Positions 1-6,788 are shown, counted from the first letter of the stretch. The stretch: DNA of 8,214 nt from Clostridiales bacterium (GCA_012516295.1 JAAYWU010000236.1:1-8214); one strand, 5' to 3'. Notes: generated by a model from the sequence alone, not told the origin. Made by a program: numbers and translations.

Positions 1-22
1 GCGTAACCCCGATATACTTCAC
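1..22 (-). CDS. Start of the next prophage gene (partial, runs off left edge)
   Basis: A GTG at 22-20 overlaps the TGA stop of the LysM gene (19-21) in a GTGA junction, like the overlapping junctions elsewhere in this operon. Seven codons (MKYIGVT) are open to the window edge. Purine-rich sequence with several GGG/AGG tracts lies upstream inside the LysM gene, although the spacing is not ideal. In PBSX-like phages the LysM gene (xkdP type) is followed by an XkdQ/late-control-D-like hub gene, so that is the guess by position. The visible residues are too few to identify anything, and another start further downstream is possible. Confidence 0.35.
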
Positions 23-543
23 GGAAGCACCACCCTTTGCCCTTTCTCCAGCCCGTTCGGCCACTGGATCATGGGATTCAGCCTTTTCAGCGTATCCACA
101 TCGGTGTGGAAACGGTTTGCAACGCTCCAAAGATTTTCCCCGCCTGCGCAGACATAAATTCCCCCGGGAACCGTGCCCGCCGGCATTTCGACGGCGCCGT
201 CCTCCACAAACACAAAGCTGTAGGTAACACAGTCCGGCTGGGCTTCGCCGATCATTTTCAGCGAGGTAAACGCCGCCTGAAAAGGAGGCACGCCCGGCAG
301 GCGGAGCGTGCCGCTGCCCCCCTCGGTAAAAACAGAAGCCAGCCGGCGGAATTCCTCAGCGCATCCTGCGCCGATGAATTCCCCCGTACCGGTAACAACC
401 CGCTTGTCACAGCCCAAATCCTGCAAAACGCTGCCGAAAAGCGGCAGCTTCAGGTTGCGGACATGCCGGCTGTACTCCACCTGGATTTTTTGGGGGTTAA
501 ACGGCCAGATATAGCTTTTAAAGCTCATGGGCTGGTTTTTCAT
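19..543 (-). CDS. Phage tail/baseplate hub-type protein with C-terminal LysM domain
   Basis: This 174-residue protein has two parts. Residues about 7-115 carry the YIWPFNP segment, then PLFGSVLQDLG and VVTGTGEFIG. This pattern is familiar from clostridial phage tail proteins and recalls the N-terminal region of DNA-circularisation/tail-tip proteins. Residues about 129-174 form a LysM module (GGENLWSVANRFHTDVDTLK, then LNP and a final KGQRVVLP), the fold used in XkdP-like and gp53-like proteins at the tail tube/baseplate junction. In virions such proteins act in the baseplate hub; the LysM fold may bind peptidoglycan or serve structurally. The ATG at 543 is chosen because GGGAGGGGG lies about seven bases upstream; a second in-frame ATG at 528 has no better site. 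The start overlaps the stop of the 25-codon ORF, and the stop overlaps a GTG of the next gene. Exact position in the particle is inferred. Confidence 0.8.
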   Translation of the reverse strand: MKNQPMSFKSYIWPFNPQKIQVEYSRHVRNLKLPLFGSVLQDLGCDKRVVTGTGEFIGAGCAEEFRRLASVFTEGGSGTLRLPGVPPFQAAFTSLKMIGEAQPDCVTYSFVFVEDGAVEMPAGTVPGGIYVCAGGENLWSVANRFHTDVDTLKRLNPMIQWPNGLEKGQRVVLP

Positions 544-617
544 GGTTCTTCCCCCTCCCGCAAAGGATGCGGATACCGCCTGTAATCACGTTCCATACTT
601 TCCGAAAGCTCCTCCAT
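540..617 (-). CDS. Short 25-residue charged phage protein
   Basis: The 78 bases between the 224-residue gene and the LysM gene are open in one frame and encode MEELSESMERDYRRYPHPLR followed by EGEEP. The stop TGA (542-540) overlaps the ATG of the LysM gene in an ATGA junction, and the start lies four bases after the previous stop, which matches the translationally coupled style of the operon. The ribosome binding site for ATG 617 is poor (AGGG only two bases away). An internal ATG at 596 has GGAGGAG 12 bases upstream and would give 18 residues. Highly charged peptides of this size occur near tail genes of clostridial phages, but I cannot assign a role. It could also be only a translational-coupling spacer. 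Confidence 0.5.
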   Translation of the reverse strand: MEELSESMERDYRRYPHPLREGEEP

Positions 618-621
618 ATCC

Positions 622-1296
622 CTATCCGTTTTCCTGCACCTCCTTCACCAGCGTGCGCGCCGCCGCAACCAGCACCATGGAGCTGCACAGCGTATTGCCG
701 GCCCCGCCCGAGGCGGCGATGTCCTTCCACCGGCACCCGGAGTAAACCGTCCGCACGCCGTTCCCGACCGCGATCAAATTGAAATTGGTAAGGGCGCACA
801 GGTCAATCCCGCCGATGGGCCGTACATTTTCCACCGTCAGCTCGTAGGTAATCCTTCCCTGTACGGTATCCACCGGCTCCTGCTCTCCCCAAGCGGAAAC
901 GGCTCGGCTCTGCTGTATGCATTTTACGGTATAACGGTCGGCAACCGCCGCCCGCTTGCCGTCCGCTTCCAGGCAGACCTCCCTGTCCGCGTCCGCCGCG
1001 AGCATTTTTAAGACCGCCCAAACGTACAGCTCTTCCCCGCCCATCATGGCTACATCCGCGCGCTTTACCACGTAATTGCGCACGGCGCCTTGAATCTGAT
1101 CGCCGATGCAGAGCTTGTGCTCCGCCGGCCCGGTGTAAAGATAATGCAGATTGTCGTAATAATCCGTGGGAAGGTTCAGGCTGGCATTGCTTTTATACTG
1201 CAACGGCCGGAGAACTGCATTTACGGAATTCCCCCTGATGCTGACCGCTTCCCCGTATTTTTGAAACATTCCCTCCAGAATCTCTCGCCTTGTCAT
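622..1296 (-). CDS. Putative neck/tail-completion protein, function not recognised (224 aa)
   Basis: The protein has 224 residues and an ATG start that overlaps the stop of the connector gene (ATGA at 1296-1293). Residues about 1-100 include AVLRPLQYKSNASLNLPTDYY, then LHYLYTGPAEHKL and YVWAVLKML. This resembles a class of small head-closure or XkdH-like proteins in clostridial prophages that share an 'R/QPLxYK...YLYxGP' pattern; the recognition is from memory and moderate. Residues about 120-215 look like a separate beta-rich domain with alternating hydrophobic strands (GRITYELTVENVRP, FNLIAVGNGVRTVYSG) and a YSGCRWKDI segment, loosely recalling tail-tube proteins. Position after the connector and before the LysM hub gene supports a role at the head-tail interface or in the tail. 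The two-domain reading is inference; it may be one fold. Confidence 0.6.
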   Translation of the reverse strand: MTRREILEGMFQKYGEAVSIRGNSVNAVLRPLQYKSNASLNLPTDYYDNLHYLYTGPAEHKLCIGDQIQGAVRNYVVKRADVAMMGGEELYVWAVLKMLAADADREVCLEADGKRAAVADRYTVKCIQQSRAVSAWGEQEPVDTVQGRITYELTVENVRPIGGIDLCALTNFNLIAVGNGVRTVYSGCRWKDIAASGGAGNTLCSSMVLVAAARTLVKEVQENG

Positions 1297-1658
1297 TTCC
1301 CTATCCTCTCAAACAGGAAGCCTTCATCCTTCAAGTAGGGCGCGGCTGCCGCCGCGGATTCCCGCCATGCCTGCCGCGCCGTTTCCACATTTCCCATTCT
1401 TTTTATAACCTTCACGTCGCCCGCGGAAAAGCTTTCCTCCCCGGCGCAGGCGTTTGCAAGCGCCCAGCGGTACAGGGCAAGGGAGGCTGCCGCAGCACAG
1501 AGAATCCCCTGTGCCACGGCGCTGTCGTCCTTGGCGCGCCGACTGATTTGCGCCATCGCGTCTTCGCACAACGGCCTGTATTTCGCGGCCGCCTTTTCGT
1601 TTAAATCCGCCATCAGGGCGAAGCGTTCCATCACATTCTCAATATCCAACTGCGTCAC
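1293..1658 (-). CDS. Putative head-tail connector / adaptor protein
   Basis: The likely product is 121 residues from a GTG at 1658, two bases after the capsid stop (1661). AAGG at 1669-1666 lies seven bases upstream of this GTG. The frame is open further upstream, but that would overlap the capsid gene by more than 70 bases with no better site, so the shorter form is preferred. The predicted protein is mostly helical and alanine-rich (LDIENVMERFALMADLNEKA at the N-terminus, AAAASLALYRWALANACAGE in the middle), with ESFSAGDVKVIKR and a C-terminal APYLKDEGFLFERIG. Small helical proteins directly after the major capsid gene are usually gp6-like connectors that dock onto the portal after packaging. 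Assignment rests on position and general composition; no catalytic motif is expected or seen. Confidence 0.6.
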   Translation of the reverse strand: MTQLDIENVMERFALMADLNEKAAAKYRPLCEDAMAQISRRAKDDSAVAQGILCAAAASLALYRWALANACAGEESFSAGDVKVIKRMGNVETARQAWRESAAAAAPYLKDEGFLFERIGK

Positions 1659-1660
1659 CC

Positions 1661-2674
1661 TTACGCCTTGTAATTCAACACCTTCACCGCGCCGTCGAAG
1701 ATTTTGGCGAACCCTGCAATCGTGCTGATGCATGCGCGCTCCAGCTGGCGGTCGATCAGCTTGTCGTAATCCGTCTGCACGCCGCCCGCCTGCACCATTT
1801 CCAGCGCGCAGGTTTTGTCCAGGCCGATAATCTGCTTATCCTCTAAATTCGGCATGTGCAGAAGGTTCGCGCCGAGCGGCGTCGCCAGCTTTCCGGTTCC
1901 CTGGAAGTTCAGCCCCGCGTTCGCATCCTTGAATTCTGCGATGGAAAGGATGTCCTTCGTTGTCGCGGTGGAAGCGAGCACCGTGTTCAACTGGTACGGC
2001 GCAAGCTCGCCCCAGAGGTTTACCATGTCGCCGTAGGCAGGCTTGCCCGAAGCCGTTTCGATTGCGCCGGCGGGGGATTTCCCGTCATCGCCGTGCAGAA
2101 GCACGTCCACCGCGTCGCCGAGCTGCGCCCTTGCGATATACGCGCCAATCTGGCGCAGGGTTACCGTAAACAGGTCGAGCTTCTGAAAGCGGAGCGCCTC
2201 GTAGCTTGCGACGAGCATTCTTCCGCGCTTGTGGAGCTTCACCAGATGATCCTGCGTCTTTACAACGGTCTGCGGAATTGCCGCACCCTCGGCGACGGGC
2301 TTCAGGGTTTTGTCCTCCGTTCCGGGATTGGAAGTAATCGTGCGGTAATCCATGGAGTTAATATTCGTTGTGGTTGCGACAAGATTTGGCAGAAGGTTCG
2401 CCATTTCCATGCCCTGGCGCACCGCGCGGTTCACATATTCCGGGAACAGCGCGGCGGAGTCCGCCGTCTGGAAGAATTTTTCAATGCGGTCGCTTTCCAC
2501 GCCGCCCACGCGGATTGAAAAACGCTTCAGTTGCCTTTGGTACGCGTCAAGCCCTTCCAGATTGCTGCCCACGTAGTTTTCAGACGGGGCAAGGCTTTCC
2601 AGAACATCCGTAAAGCTCTTGCCCGGAACGCCGTACATTCCCTTTTCCAGTTTGATGGATTCATAAAACGCCAT
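1661..2674 (-). CDS. Major capsid protein, HK97-fold type
   Basis: This 337-residue protein has the length and layout of a HK97-fold major capsid protein. A helical N-terminal segment at about 20-70 (FTDVLESLAPSENYVGSNLE and following) is followed by FPEYVNRAVRQGME at 77-90, a beta/E-loop-like stretch at about 108-150 (MDYRTITS, PVAEGAAIPQTVVK, KLHKRGRML), a long spine helix at about 155-193, and a C-terminal region CALEMVQAGGVQTDYDKLID with ISTIAGFAKIFDGAVKVLN typical of this group. It assembles the icosahedral shell with the portal at one vertex and is probably processed or scaffolded by the upstream protease. The ATG start has GGGAGG nine bases upstream. It lies 19 bases after the decoration gene. 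Recognition is by motif pattern and gene order; confidence is high for the role. Confidence 0.9.
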   Translation of the reverse strand: MAFYESIKLEKGMYGVPGKSFTDVLESLAPSENYVGSNLEGLDAYQRQLKRFSIRVGGVESDRIEKFFQTADSAALFPEYVNRAVRQGMEMANLLPNLVATTTNINSMDYRTITSNPGTEDKTLKPVAEGAAIPQTVVKTQDHLVKLHKRGRMLVASYEALRFQKLDLFTVTLRQIGAYIARAQLGDAVDVLLHGDDGKSPAGAIETASGKPAYGDMVNLWGELAPYQLNTVLASTATTKDILSIAEFKDANAGLNFQGTGKLATPLGANLLHMPNLEDKQIIGLDKTCALEMVQAGGVQTDYDKLIDRQLERACISTIAGFAKIFDGAVKVLNYKA

Positions 2675-2693
2675 TATTCATTTCCTCCCGTTC

Positions 2694-3035
2694 TTAAAGA
2701 ATGATGCCGCAGGTCTGCGCCGTAGTGTCCACATCCGTGACAAGAAGGCTTCTCCCCGTGCTGTCAACTTGTACTTTTCCGCCGCCCGCTGCGCTCAGGG
2801 TCTGGTAGCCCACCGCCGGAGCCGTTCCGGCATAGGGCAACACCACATACCCGCGCAACTGGACCGCCGCGTACCCGCCGCGCAAGGAAACCGCCACGCC
2901 GCAAAAGCCCTCCTTTTCCGCACAGCCGCCCACCACGCCGTTTCCAACCATTTTTACGGGTGCCCCGGCCGTTACGCCGGATTCCGCTTCAAAGGTTGCT
3001 ACTGCTTCACCGAAGCCGTTGAGTGAAATTTTCAT
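2694..3035 (-). CDS. Putative capsid decoration (cement) protein
   Basis: The product is 113 residues, rich in glycine, valine and alanine, with no charged helices and a repeating beta-strand pattern (GVTAGAPVKMVGNGVV, FCGVAVSLRGGYAAVQLRGY, VGYQTLSAAGGGKVQVD). A small all-beta protein between the protease/scaffold and the major capsid gene is the classic position of a lambda gpD-like or DUF2190-like head decoration protein, which binds the outside of the expanded capsid and stabilises it after DNA filling. The ATG at 3035 is preceded by a strong GAGGAGGAG five bases upstream, consistent with the high expression that a protein needed in hundreds of copies would require. Identity is inferred from position and composition. 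Confidence 0.68.
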   Translation of the reverse strand: MKISLNGFGEAVATFEAESGVTAGAPVKMVGNGVVGGCAEKEGFCGVAVSLRGGYAAVQLRGYVVLPYAGTAPAVGYQTLSAAGGGKVQVDSTGRSLLVTDVDTTAQTCGIIL

Positions 3036-3055
3036 ATGTACTCCTCCTCAATTGT

Positions 3056-4018
3056 TTATATTTTAAATTCGGCGTTGCCGCCGGATTCTTTTTTCTGTGT
3101 ACCGGCAAGCTGGGGCGTCAGGGGCAAAAGCTTTTCCGCCCTTTTCCGGTACGCGCTTTCAAAGCATTTCAAATCCTCGGCGCTCATCCCTGCCGCGACG
3201 CGTCTAAGCGTTTCCGTCGGCAGCTCCGGCTGGGAAAGGCCCGCGAATTTTACAAAGCTCTTTTCCAGCTCCATGCGGTACTGCCTTCCGCACTCCGCTT
3301 CGCTTTTCAGGCTTTCCATCTGCTTCAAAAGCGCCCGGGCCTGCCCGCCGGTCAGCGTGATTCCGCCGTCCGACGAAGCAATCGCTTTCAAAACGGCCTC
3401 CGCACTCTCTTCCCCGGCGGCAAAGCTTTTAATCACGCCCGCTTCCCGCTGTGCCGGGACCGCCACAAAGGACCATTCATAAGCGTCCGTCGGCTCGTCC
3501 AGCACCGCGCAGCAGATCTGCCCGCCGTACATCTTTCCCTTTTTGTGCGCGCAGCCGCCCTTCTTTAAATCCGCGCCGCAAATGCTGCAAGTTACCTTTC
3601 CCACCGCGCAGCCCCCGCTCACTTCTTTTTTAATCCCGCTTTCCACTTCCAGAATCAGGTCGGTGTTCTTGTCGCACCGCGGCAGGTACGCCTGCGCCAC
3701 CAAGCGGCAGTAAGGCTCGCCCGCCTTTGTCCGGCGCGTTTCATCCTGCTCCACCGCGCAGTCGTAAATGCGCGCCGTCTGGTTCTGCGTCTGCATGCTG
3801 TGGTTAAAAATGCCCGTTCTGCCTAAAAACAGCGGCGCGAGCTGCTTTAGCGCGTCAATGGAAAACCGCTCGTTGTCGCGGTCTATCTCGTTGTCGCACA
3901 GCACGACCGAAAAGGTGTAAACCTCGTCCGCGCCGAACTCCCGGCGCGTATAGCGGTTGATTTTCGAAAGGGCGTCCGCATCCGCTTTCCTGCTTTTCAG
4001 TACAAATCCCTCTTTCAA
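3056..4018 (-). CDS. Prohead maturation protease with scaffold-like tail (XkdF-like)
   Basis: Numbering from the TTG at 4018, the protein is 320 residues. Residues about 30-200 form the protease: TFSVVLCDNEIDRDNERFS, then GIFNHS with candidate catalytic His73, KKEVSGGCAVG with candidate Ser134, and AYEWSFVAVPAQREAG at 179-194, the familiar end of the XkdF/herpes-like prohead protease domain. Inserted after the serine is a Cys cluster, CSICGADLKKGGCAH (Cys144, Cys147, Cys156, His158), a likely zinc knuckle. Residues about 205-305 are helical and charged, as in proteases fused to a scaffold. The fused enzyme would template the procapsid and then cleave internal proteins before packaging. The TTG start is chosen because AAGGAAAGGAAG (4036-4025) precedes it and it starts one base after the portal stop. 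An upstream TTG at 4057 would add 13 residues and overlap portal. Confidence 0.85.
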   Translation of the reverse strand: MKEGFVLKSRKADADALSKINRYTRREFGADEVYTFSVVLCDNEIDRDNERFSIDALKQLAPLFLGRTGIFNHSMQTQNQTARIYDCAVEQDETRRTKAGEPYCRLVAQAYLPRCDKNTDLILEVESGIKKEVSGGCAVGKVTCSICGADLKKGGCAHKKGKMYGGQICCAVLDEPTDAYEWSFVAVPAQREAGVIKSFAAGEESAEAVLKAIASSDGGITLTGGQARALLKQMESLKSEAECGRQYRMELEKSFVKFAGLSQPELPTETLRRVAAGMSAEDLKCFESAYRKRAEKLLPLTPQLAGTQKKESGGNAEFKI

Positions 4019-4019
4019 G

Positions 4020-5159
4020 TCATTCTTCCTTTCCTTCGTTTTTGAGGGCGGCTTCAATCTGCGCCGCCTTTGCGTTCATATACCTTGCGTTTGCCGTTTC
4101 TACCTGATCCTGCAAAGTGATATTGTCCCACCTGATTGCAAACTCCGGGTCATAACCGTTCAGGCGAAGCCACAGCCAACAGATTTTGTGGATTATCGGG
4201 TTCAGCTCGCGCCGGTATGCCTGCAGCTCGCTGGTAAGGATATCCGCCTGCTGGCTGGACATCCGCTCCGTTGACGACCATGAGAATCCCAGTAAAAACG
4301 GCGGAAGCCCAAGCTTTGCCACAATCTGCTCCAGCATTTCGCGGACGGGGATTTCGCTGTCCAGAATCTGGTTGTCCGCGCCGATCGCTTTAATGCTCAC
4401 GTCGCCCACGGCGATAAAATCGCTCACGCTGTCCTTCCGCATCGCCCGGCTCCACTCGCCGGCAATCTGCTGCGCGCGTTCCCTGGCAAAAGCGCGGTCG
4501 GCGACGTCGCCGCTGGGCTTATAGGTAACGGCAAAACGGACGTTGCCAAGCCTCTCCCAGTTTATGCCGATGGTATTGTAAATCTGGAGCAGAATCCCGC
4601 TGACAAACGGCAACCCGCGCAAAAGCGAAACGCCTTTCGCGCTGCCCGGTTCCGGATTCAGCGCGGAGCAAAGCACCAGCTCCGGATAGCTTACCGGCTT
4701 GCTCCCGCCGCTTTCCCGGCGGTAAATCTCCATCTTCAAAGGCGAAACAGCCCTCAGTTCCACATCGTCCAGCGAGGCGTTGTACCGCGCGGCAATCTCG
4801 CCGTTTCCAACAACGATTTCCCCCACCGCATTGCCGTAGGTCAAAAGCTGCGACAAATAACCGTTCAAAAAGCTCTGCACGCCTGCGTGCGTCGAATTCA
4901 CCGGGACATTCCTTAAAAATTCATTTAAGGCGCCCTGTGCGTCCCGATTTTCACACTCTACTGCAAAAGTGCCGATCAGCCGGATGATTTTCCCAATCGC
5001 GGCGTCAATAATCGGAACGGCCTCGCGCAGCGCGGCGTAAAGCTGGTTTTCCCCCGATTGAAGCGGAACATAGCGGCTCAGTGCGGCAAACGGAGAAGCG
5101 TTGGCCGCCGTCTGCACCGCCTGCGCCACCGGCAGGGGCCTGTGTTTCTTTCGTATCAT
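4020..5159 (-). CDS. Phage portal protein
   Basis: The protein is 379 residues, on the short side for portals, which are usually 380-500. It has the expected order: helical N-terminal region with AALREAVPIIDAAIGKIIRL (42-61), a core around VQSFLNGYLSQLLTYGNAVG (94-113), a short wing segment, SALNPEPGSAKGVSLLRGLP near 165-184 where portals carry the '...G.SPL' helix, then EMLEQIVAKLGLPPFLLGFS (274-293), a highly portal-like signature, and a C-terminal helix with LNPIIHKICWLWL. Twelve copies would form the ring through which the terminase pumps DNA and to which the connector binds. The ATG overlaps the large terminase stop (ATGA), with AAAGGAG just upstream. There is no fused or neighbouring MuF-type minor head protein. 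Confidence 0.9.
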   Translation of the reverse strand: MIRKKHRPLPVAQAVQTAANASPFAALSRYVPLQSGENQLYAALREAVPIIDAAIGKIIRLIGTFAVECENRDAQGALNEFLRNVPVNSTHAGVQSFLNGYLSQLLTYGNAVGEIVVGNGEIAARYNASLDDVELRAVSPLKMEIYRRESGGSKPVSYPELVLCSALNPEPGSAKGVSLLRGLPFVSGILLQIYNTIGINWERLGNVRFAVTYKPSGDVADRAFARERAQQIAGEWSRAMRKDSVSDFIAVGDVSIKAIGADNQILDSEIPVREMLEQIVAKLGLPPFLLGFSWSSTERMSSQQADILTSELQAYRRELNPIIHKICWLWLRLNGYDPEFAIRWDNITLQDQVETANARYMNAKAAQIEAALKNEGKEE

Positions 5160-6412
5160 GGTTCTCCTTTCCCGCGCGGGGCGGCAACGGCGAAGAAAGC
5201 GTCCTCCTGTAACAGGAGCGTCGTTACAAAATACCGGATGTCGTCCATCGCGTGATCGTTTTCTTTTACCGGGGCGTCCCGGGTTTTGTCGTCGTTCCAG
5301 CGGTACAGGCCAAATTCCCGCACCGCGTCCGTACAGTTTCGGCAGATTTTGATGTCCCCCTGCTTGAGCGCAACGCTCACCCGCCGAATCCCGTCCAGCA
5401 CATCGTTGTGCGCGGGCACCACATGGTATTTCCCGTGCCGCCGGATGACCTCCATAAAGCTCGCAGCGGAAGGGTCGACCGTCACGCTTTCAATTTCCCG
5501 CCCGCTGCAAAGCCGCTCCAGCCCCGCGTAGTGCTCCTCATCGGTGCGCTGGGTGCCCGCGCTGCGCGAATCAAAATAGTATTCGTCCACCCGGTACCAT
5601 ACGCCGTCCTTCTCCCCCCAAAGGCCAATGGAGCATGGGTTTACCGTCCCGTAGTCACAGGAAACGCGAAAGCGCCCGCAGCCATGCGGCGCATCGCAGA
5701 ACATCGAATCCGTCATAAACGGGTACACTAAGCCCTGTGCGGCCACCCACCGCCCCAGCACAAACCGCTCGTAAAACGTTCCGGCGTACAGCCCTCGGTA
5801 GCGCGCCCGGATTTCCGGGCTGAGCGACGGATTGTCCTCCATGGTGAAGTGCAGGTACAAAGCGTTTTTCTGCTCCGTTTTCAAAATCCATTCGCGGTAA
5901 AACCAATGCTGCGGATTTTCCGGGTTGCAGTTGAACCAGAATTTGGAACCCTCCACCGAGCAGCGCGCCAGCGCCTGCTCCACAAACGAGCGCGGCATCA
6001 GCGCCACCTCGTCGAACAGCACCCCCGAAAGGGTCATTCCCTGAATCAGCGCCGGGGAACCTTCATCCTTTCCGCCGAACAGGTAAAACCGGTTTTGATG
6101 CTTTCCAAGGGAAATATCCATGCGGTTTTCCGCCGCCACCATCCGGCAGCGGAACCCGGCGTCCTGCAGGGCGGGCAGCAAGGTGGTAATCAGGTTCCGT
6201 TTCAGCGAGCGGATGGTCTTTCCGCAGAAGGCAAACGACCGGTCCTGAAAACAGCACAGCGCCCACGCCACAAACGAGATTCCAAGGCAGAGCGTTTTGC
6301 CGCTTCGCACCGCGCCGTCGCAGATGACCGCGTCCCGGTTTGCGTACGGGCTGCCCGGGCACCACCACGAAAGCGCCTGCAGCTGCTTTTCAGAAAATTT
6401 TTCAATTCCCAT
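5156..6412 (-). CDS. terL: Phage terminase large subunit (PBSX-type)
   Basis: This 418-residue protein is the ATP-driven packaging motor and headful or cos nuclease. The N-terminal ATPase shows Walker A GAVRSGKT at 33-40, Walker B LSGVLFDE at 128-135 with Asp134/Glu135, and the coupling motif NCNP at 161-164. The C-terminal RNase H-like nuclease shows its acidic triad candidates Asp253 (CDYGT), Asp313 (VDPSAA) and Asp390/Asp391 (HAMDDIRYF). All key residues are present, and the length is typical of the PBSX family, so the enzyme should be active. The ATG at 6412 lies inside the small terminase gene (11-base overlap), preceded by AAGGAAAAAGGA, and the stop overlaps the portal start. It would act at the portal vertex with the small subunit. 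Confidence 0.96.
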   Translation of the reverse strand: MGIEKFSEKQLQALSWWCPGSPYANRDAVICDGAVRSGKTLCLGISFVAWALCCFQDRSFAFCGKTIRSLKRNLITTLLPALQDAGFRCRMVAAENRMDISLGKHQNRFYLFGGKDEGSPALIQGMTLSGVLFDEVALMPRSFVEQALARCSVEGSKFWFNCNPENPQHWFYREWILKTEQKNALYLHFTMEDNPSLSPEIRARYRGLYAGTFYERFVLGRWVAAQGLVYPFMTDSMFCDAPHGCGRFRVSCDYGTVNPCSIGLWGEKDGVWYRVDEYYFDSRSAGTQRTDEEHYAGLERLCSGREIESVTVDPSAASFMEVIRRHGKYHVVPAHNDVLDGIRRVSVALKQGDIKICRNCTDAVREFGLYRWNDDKTRDAPVKENDHAMDDIRYFVTTLLLQEDAFFAVAAPRGKGEP

Positions 6413-6728
6413 TTCCTTTTTCCTTAAGCGAACGCGCGCACTCCTGCAGCGCGCGGTACAGCGGCATGGAGTCGCTGTTTGTTTCGCTCATCCCCTCCAG
6501 ACTTTCCAGCGCCTTAATGCGGTCGAAAAACTTAATTTCCATTCCGCCGCCCCGCGGGCGTTTAATCTCCGCAATATTGAACAAATCCATTTTGTCAAGC
6601 GCCGCCAAATCCGGCTCGTCGGTGAAAAGCAGCCGCACCGCGTCGGCGATTCCCCCGTAAGCCAGCCTTTCGTAGCCTTTTTTCACGCGCCTGCGGGTTC
6701 TTTCCCCCGTTTCCGAATTTCTGTCCAA
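6402..6728 (-). CDS. terS: Phage terminase small subunit
   Basis: The predicted product is 108 residues from a TTG at 6728. KKGYERLAYGGIADAVRLLF and the following DEPDLAALDKMDLFNIAEIK form a helical pattern typical of clostridial and PBSX-like small terminases. The C-terminal half (FFDRIKALESLEGM and SMPLYRALQECARSLKEKGN) is also helical and probably mediates oligomerisation or contact with the large subunit. The arginine-rich N-terminus (GERTRRRVKKGYERL) may help contact the packaging site. The frame is open back to a GTG at 6764, but a near-perfect AAAGGAGG at 6743-6736 sits seven bases before the TTG, which decides the start. It is the first gene of the operon, and the product recognises the packaging start site on phage DNA. 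Family assignment is by pattern and by adjacency to terL. Confidence 0.82.
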   Translation of the reverse strand: MDRNSETGERTRRRVKKGYERLAYGGIADAVRLLFTDEPDLAALDKMDLFNIAEIKRPRGGGMEIKFFDRIKALESLEGMSETNSDSMPLYRALQECARSLKEKGNGN

Positions 6729-6735
6729 TTTTTCG

Positions 6736-6743
6736 CCTCCTTT
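6736..6743 (-). promoter_or_regulatory. Ribosome binding site deciding the terS start
   Basis: AAAGGAGG reads on the minus strand and ends seven bases before the TTG at 6728. It lies inside the longer open frame that begins at GTG 6764, which argues that the 12 extra N-terminal codons are not translated. Confidence 0.8.
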
Positions 6744-6770
6744 CAACACACCCGCATTTACCACCCGAAA

Positions 6771-6788
6771 TTTCCCTGTAGAGGGAAA
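6771..6788. repeat. Perfect 7-bp-stem hairpin in the terS leader
   Basis: TTTCCCT and AGGGAAA pair perfectly around the four-base loop GTAG (6778-6781). On the minus strand, a T-rich run lies before the stem and AAATTT follows it, so it is not a standard intrinsic terminator for the terminase transcript. On the plus strand the hairpin is followed by A-rich sequence, again not a terminator. It lies in the 5' untranslated leader of the terminase operon if the candidate minus promoter is real. It could stabilise the messenger or bind a regulator. Confidence 0.5.

Larger units (their letters stand above)
1..6728 (-). mobile_element. Prophage packaging and head-morphogenesis module (partial)
   Basis: Ten complete minus-strand genes plus one partial gene follow the canonical order small terminase, large terminase, portal, protease, decoration protein, major capsid, connectors, baseplate hub. 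Packing is very tight: four-base ATGA overlaps at 5156-5159, 1293-1296 and 540-543, an 11-base overlap between the terminase genes, and gaps of at most 20 bases. No frameshift or premature stop is visible, so the module looks functional or recently functional. The left end continues beyond the window. The right end may lie near the intergenic region at 6729-6886, but no integrase, att repeat or lysogeny gene is visible, so neither border is defined. The element could be a prophage, a remnant or a domesticated phage-like particle. Confidence 0.88.

Noticed and set aside
518..799. Minus-strand 93-codon frame across the gap between the 224-residue gene and the LysM gene
   Set aside because: It overlaps the 3' end of the better-supported 224-residue gene and has low-complexity Arg/Gly content. 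The 25-codon frame at 540-617 fits the gap better.
1856..2518. Plus-strand open frame of 220 codons opposite the capsid gene
   Set aside because: It is an antisense shadow of a strongly supported capsid gene in GC-rich DNA; its composition is rich in Arg/His and no motif is seen.
3023..3568. Plus-strand open frame of 181 codons opposite the protease gene
   Set aside because: Antisense shadow; the minus-strand protease with its Cys cluster and scaffold tail explains the region.
5171..5180. Perfect 10-base palindrome CCCGCGCGGG
   Set aside because: It lies inside the terL 3' coding end, has no T tract, and is expected by chance in GC-rich coding sequence.
5849..6427. Plus-strand open frame of 192 codons opposite the large terminase
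   Set aside because: It mirrors the ATPase domain of terL, whose Walker motifs are intact; there is no ribosome site and no recognisable domain.
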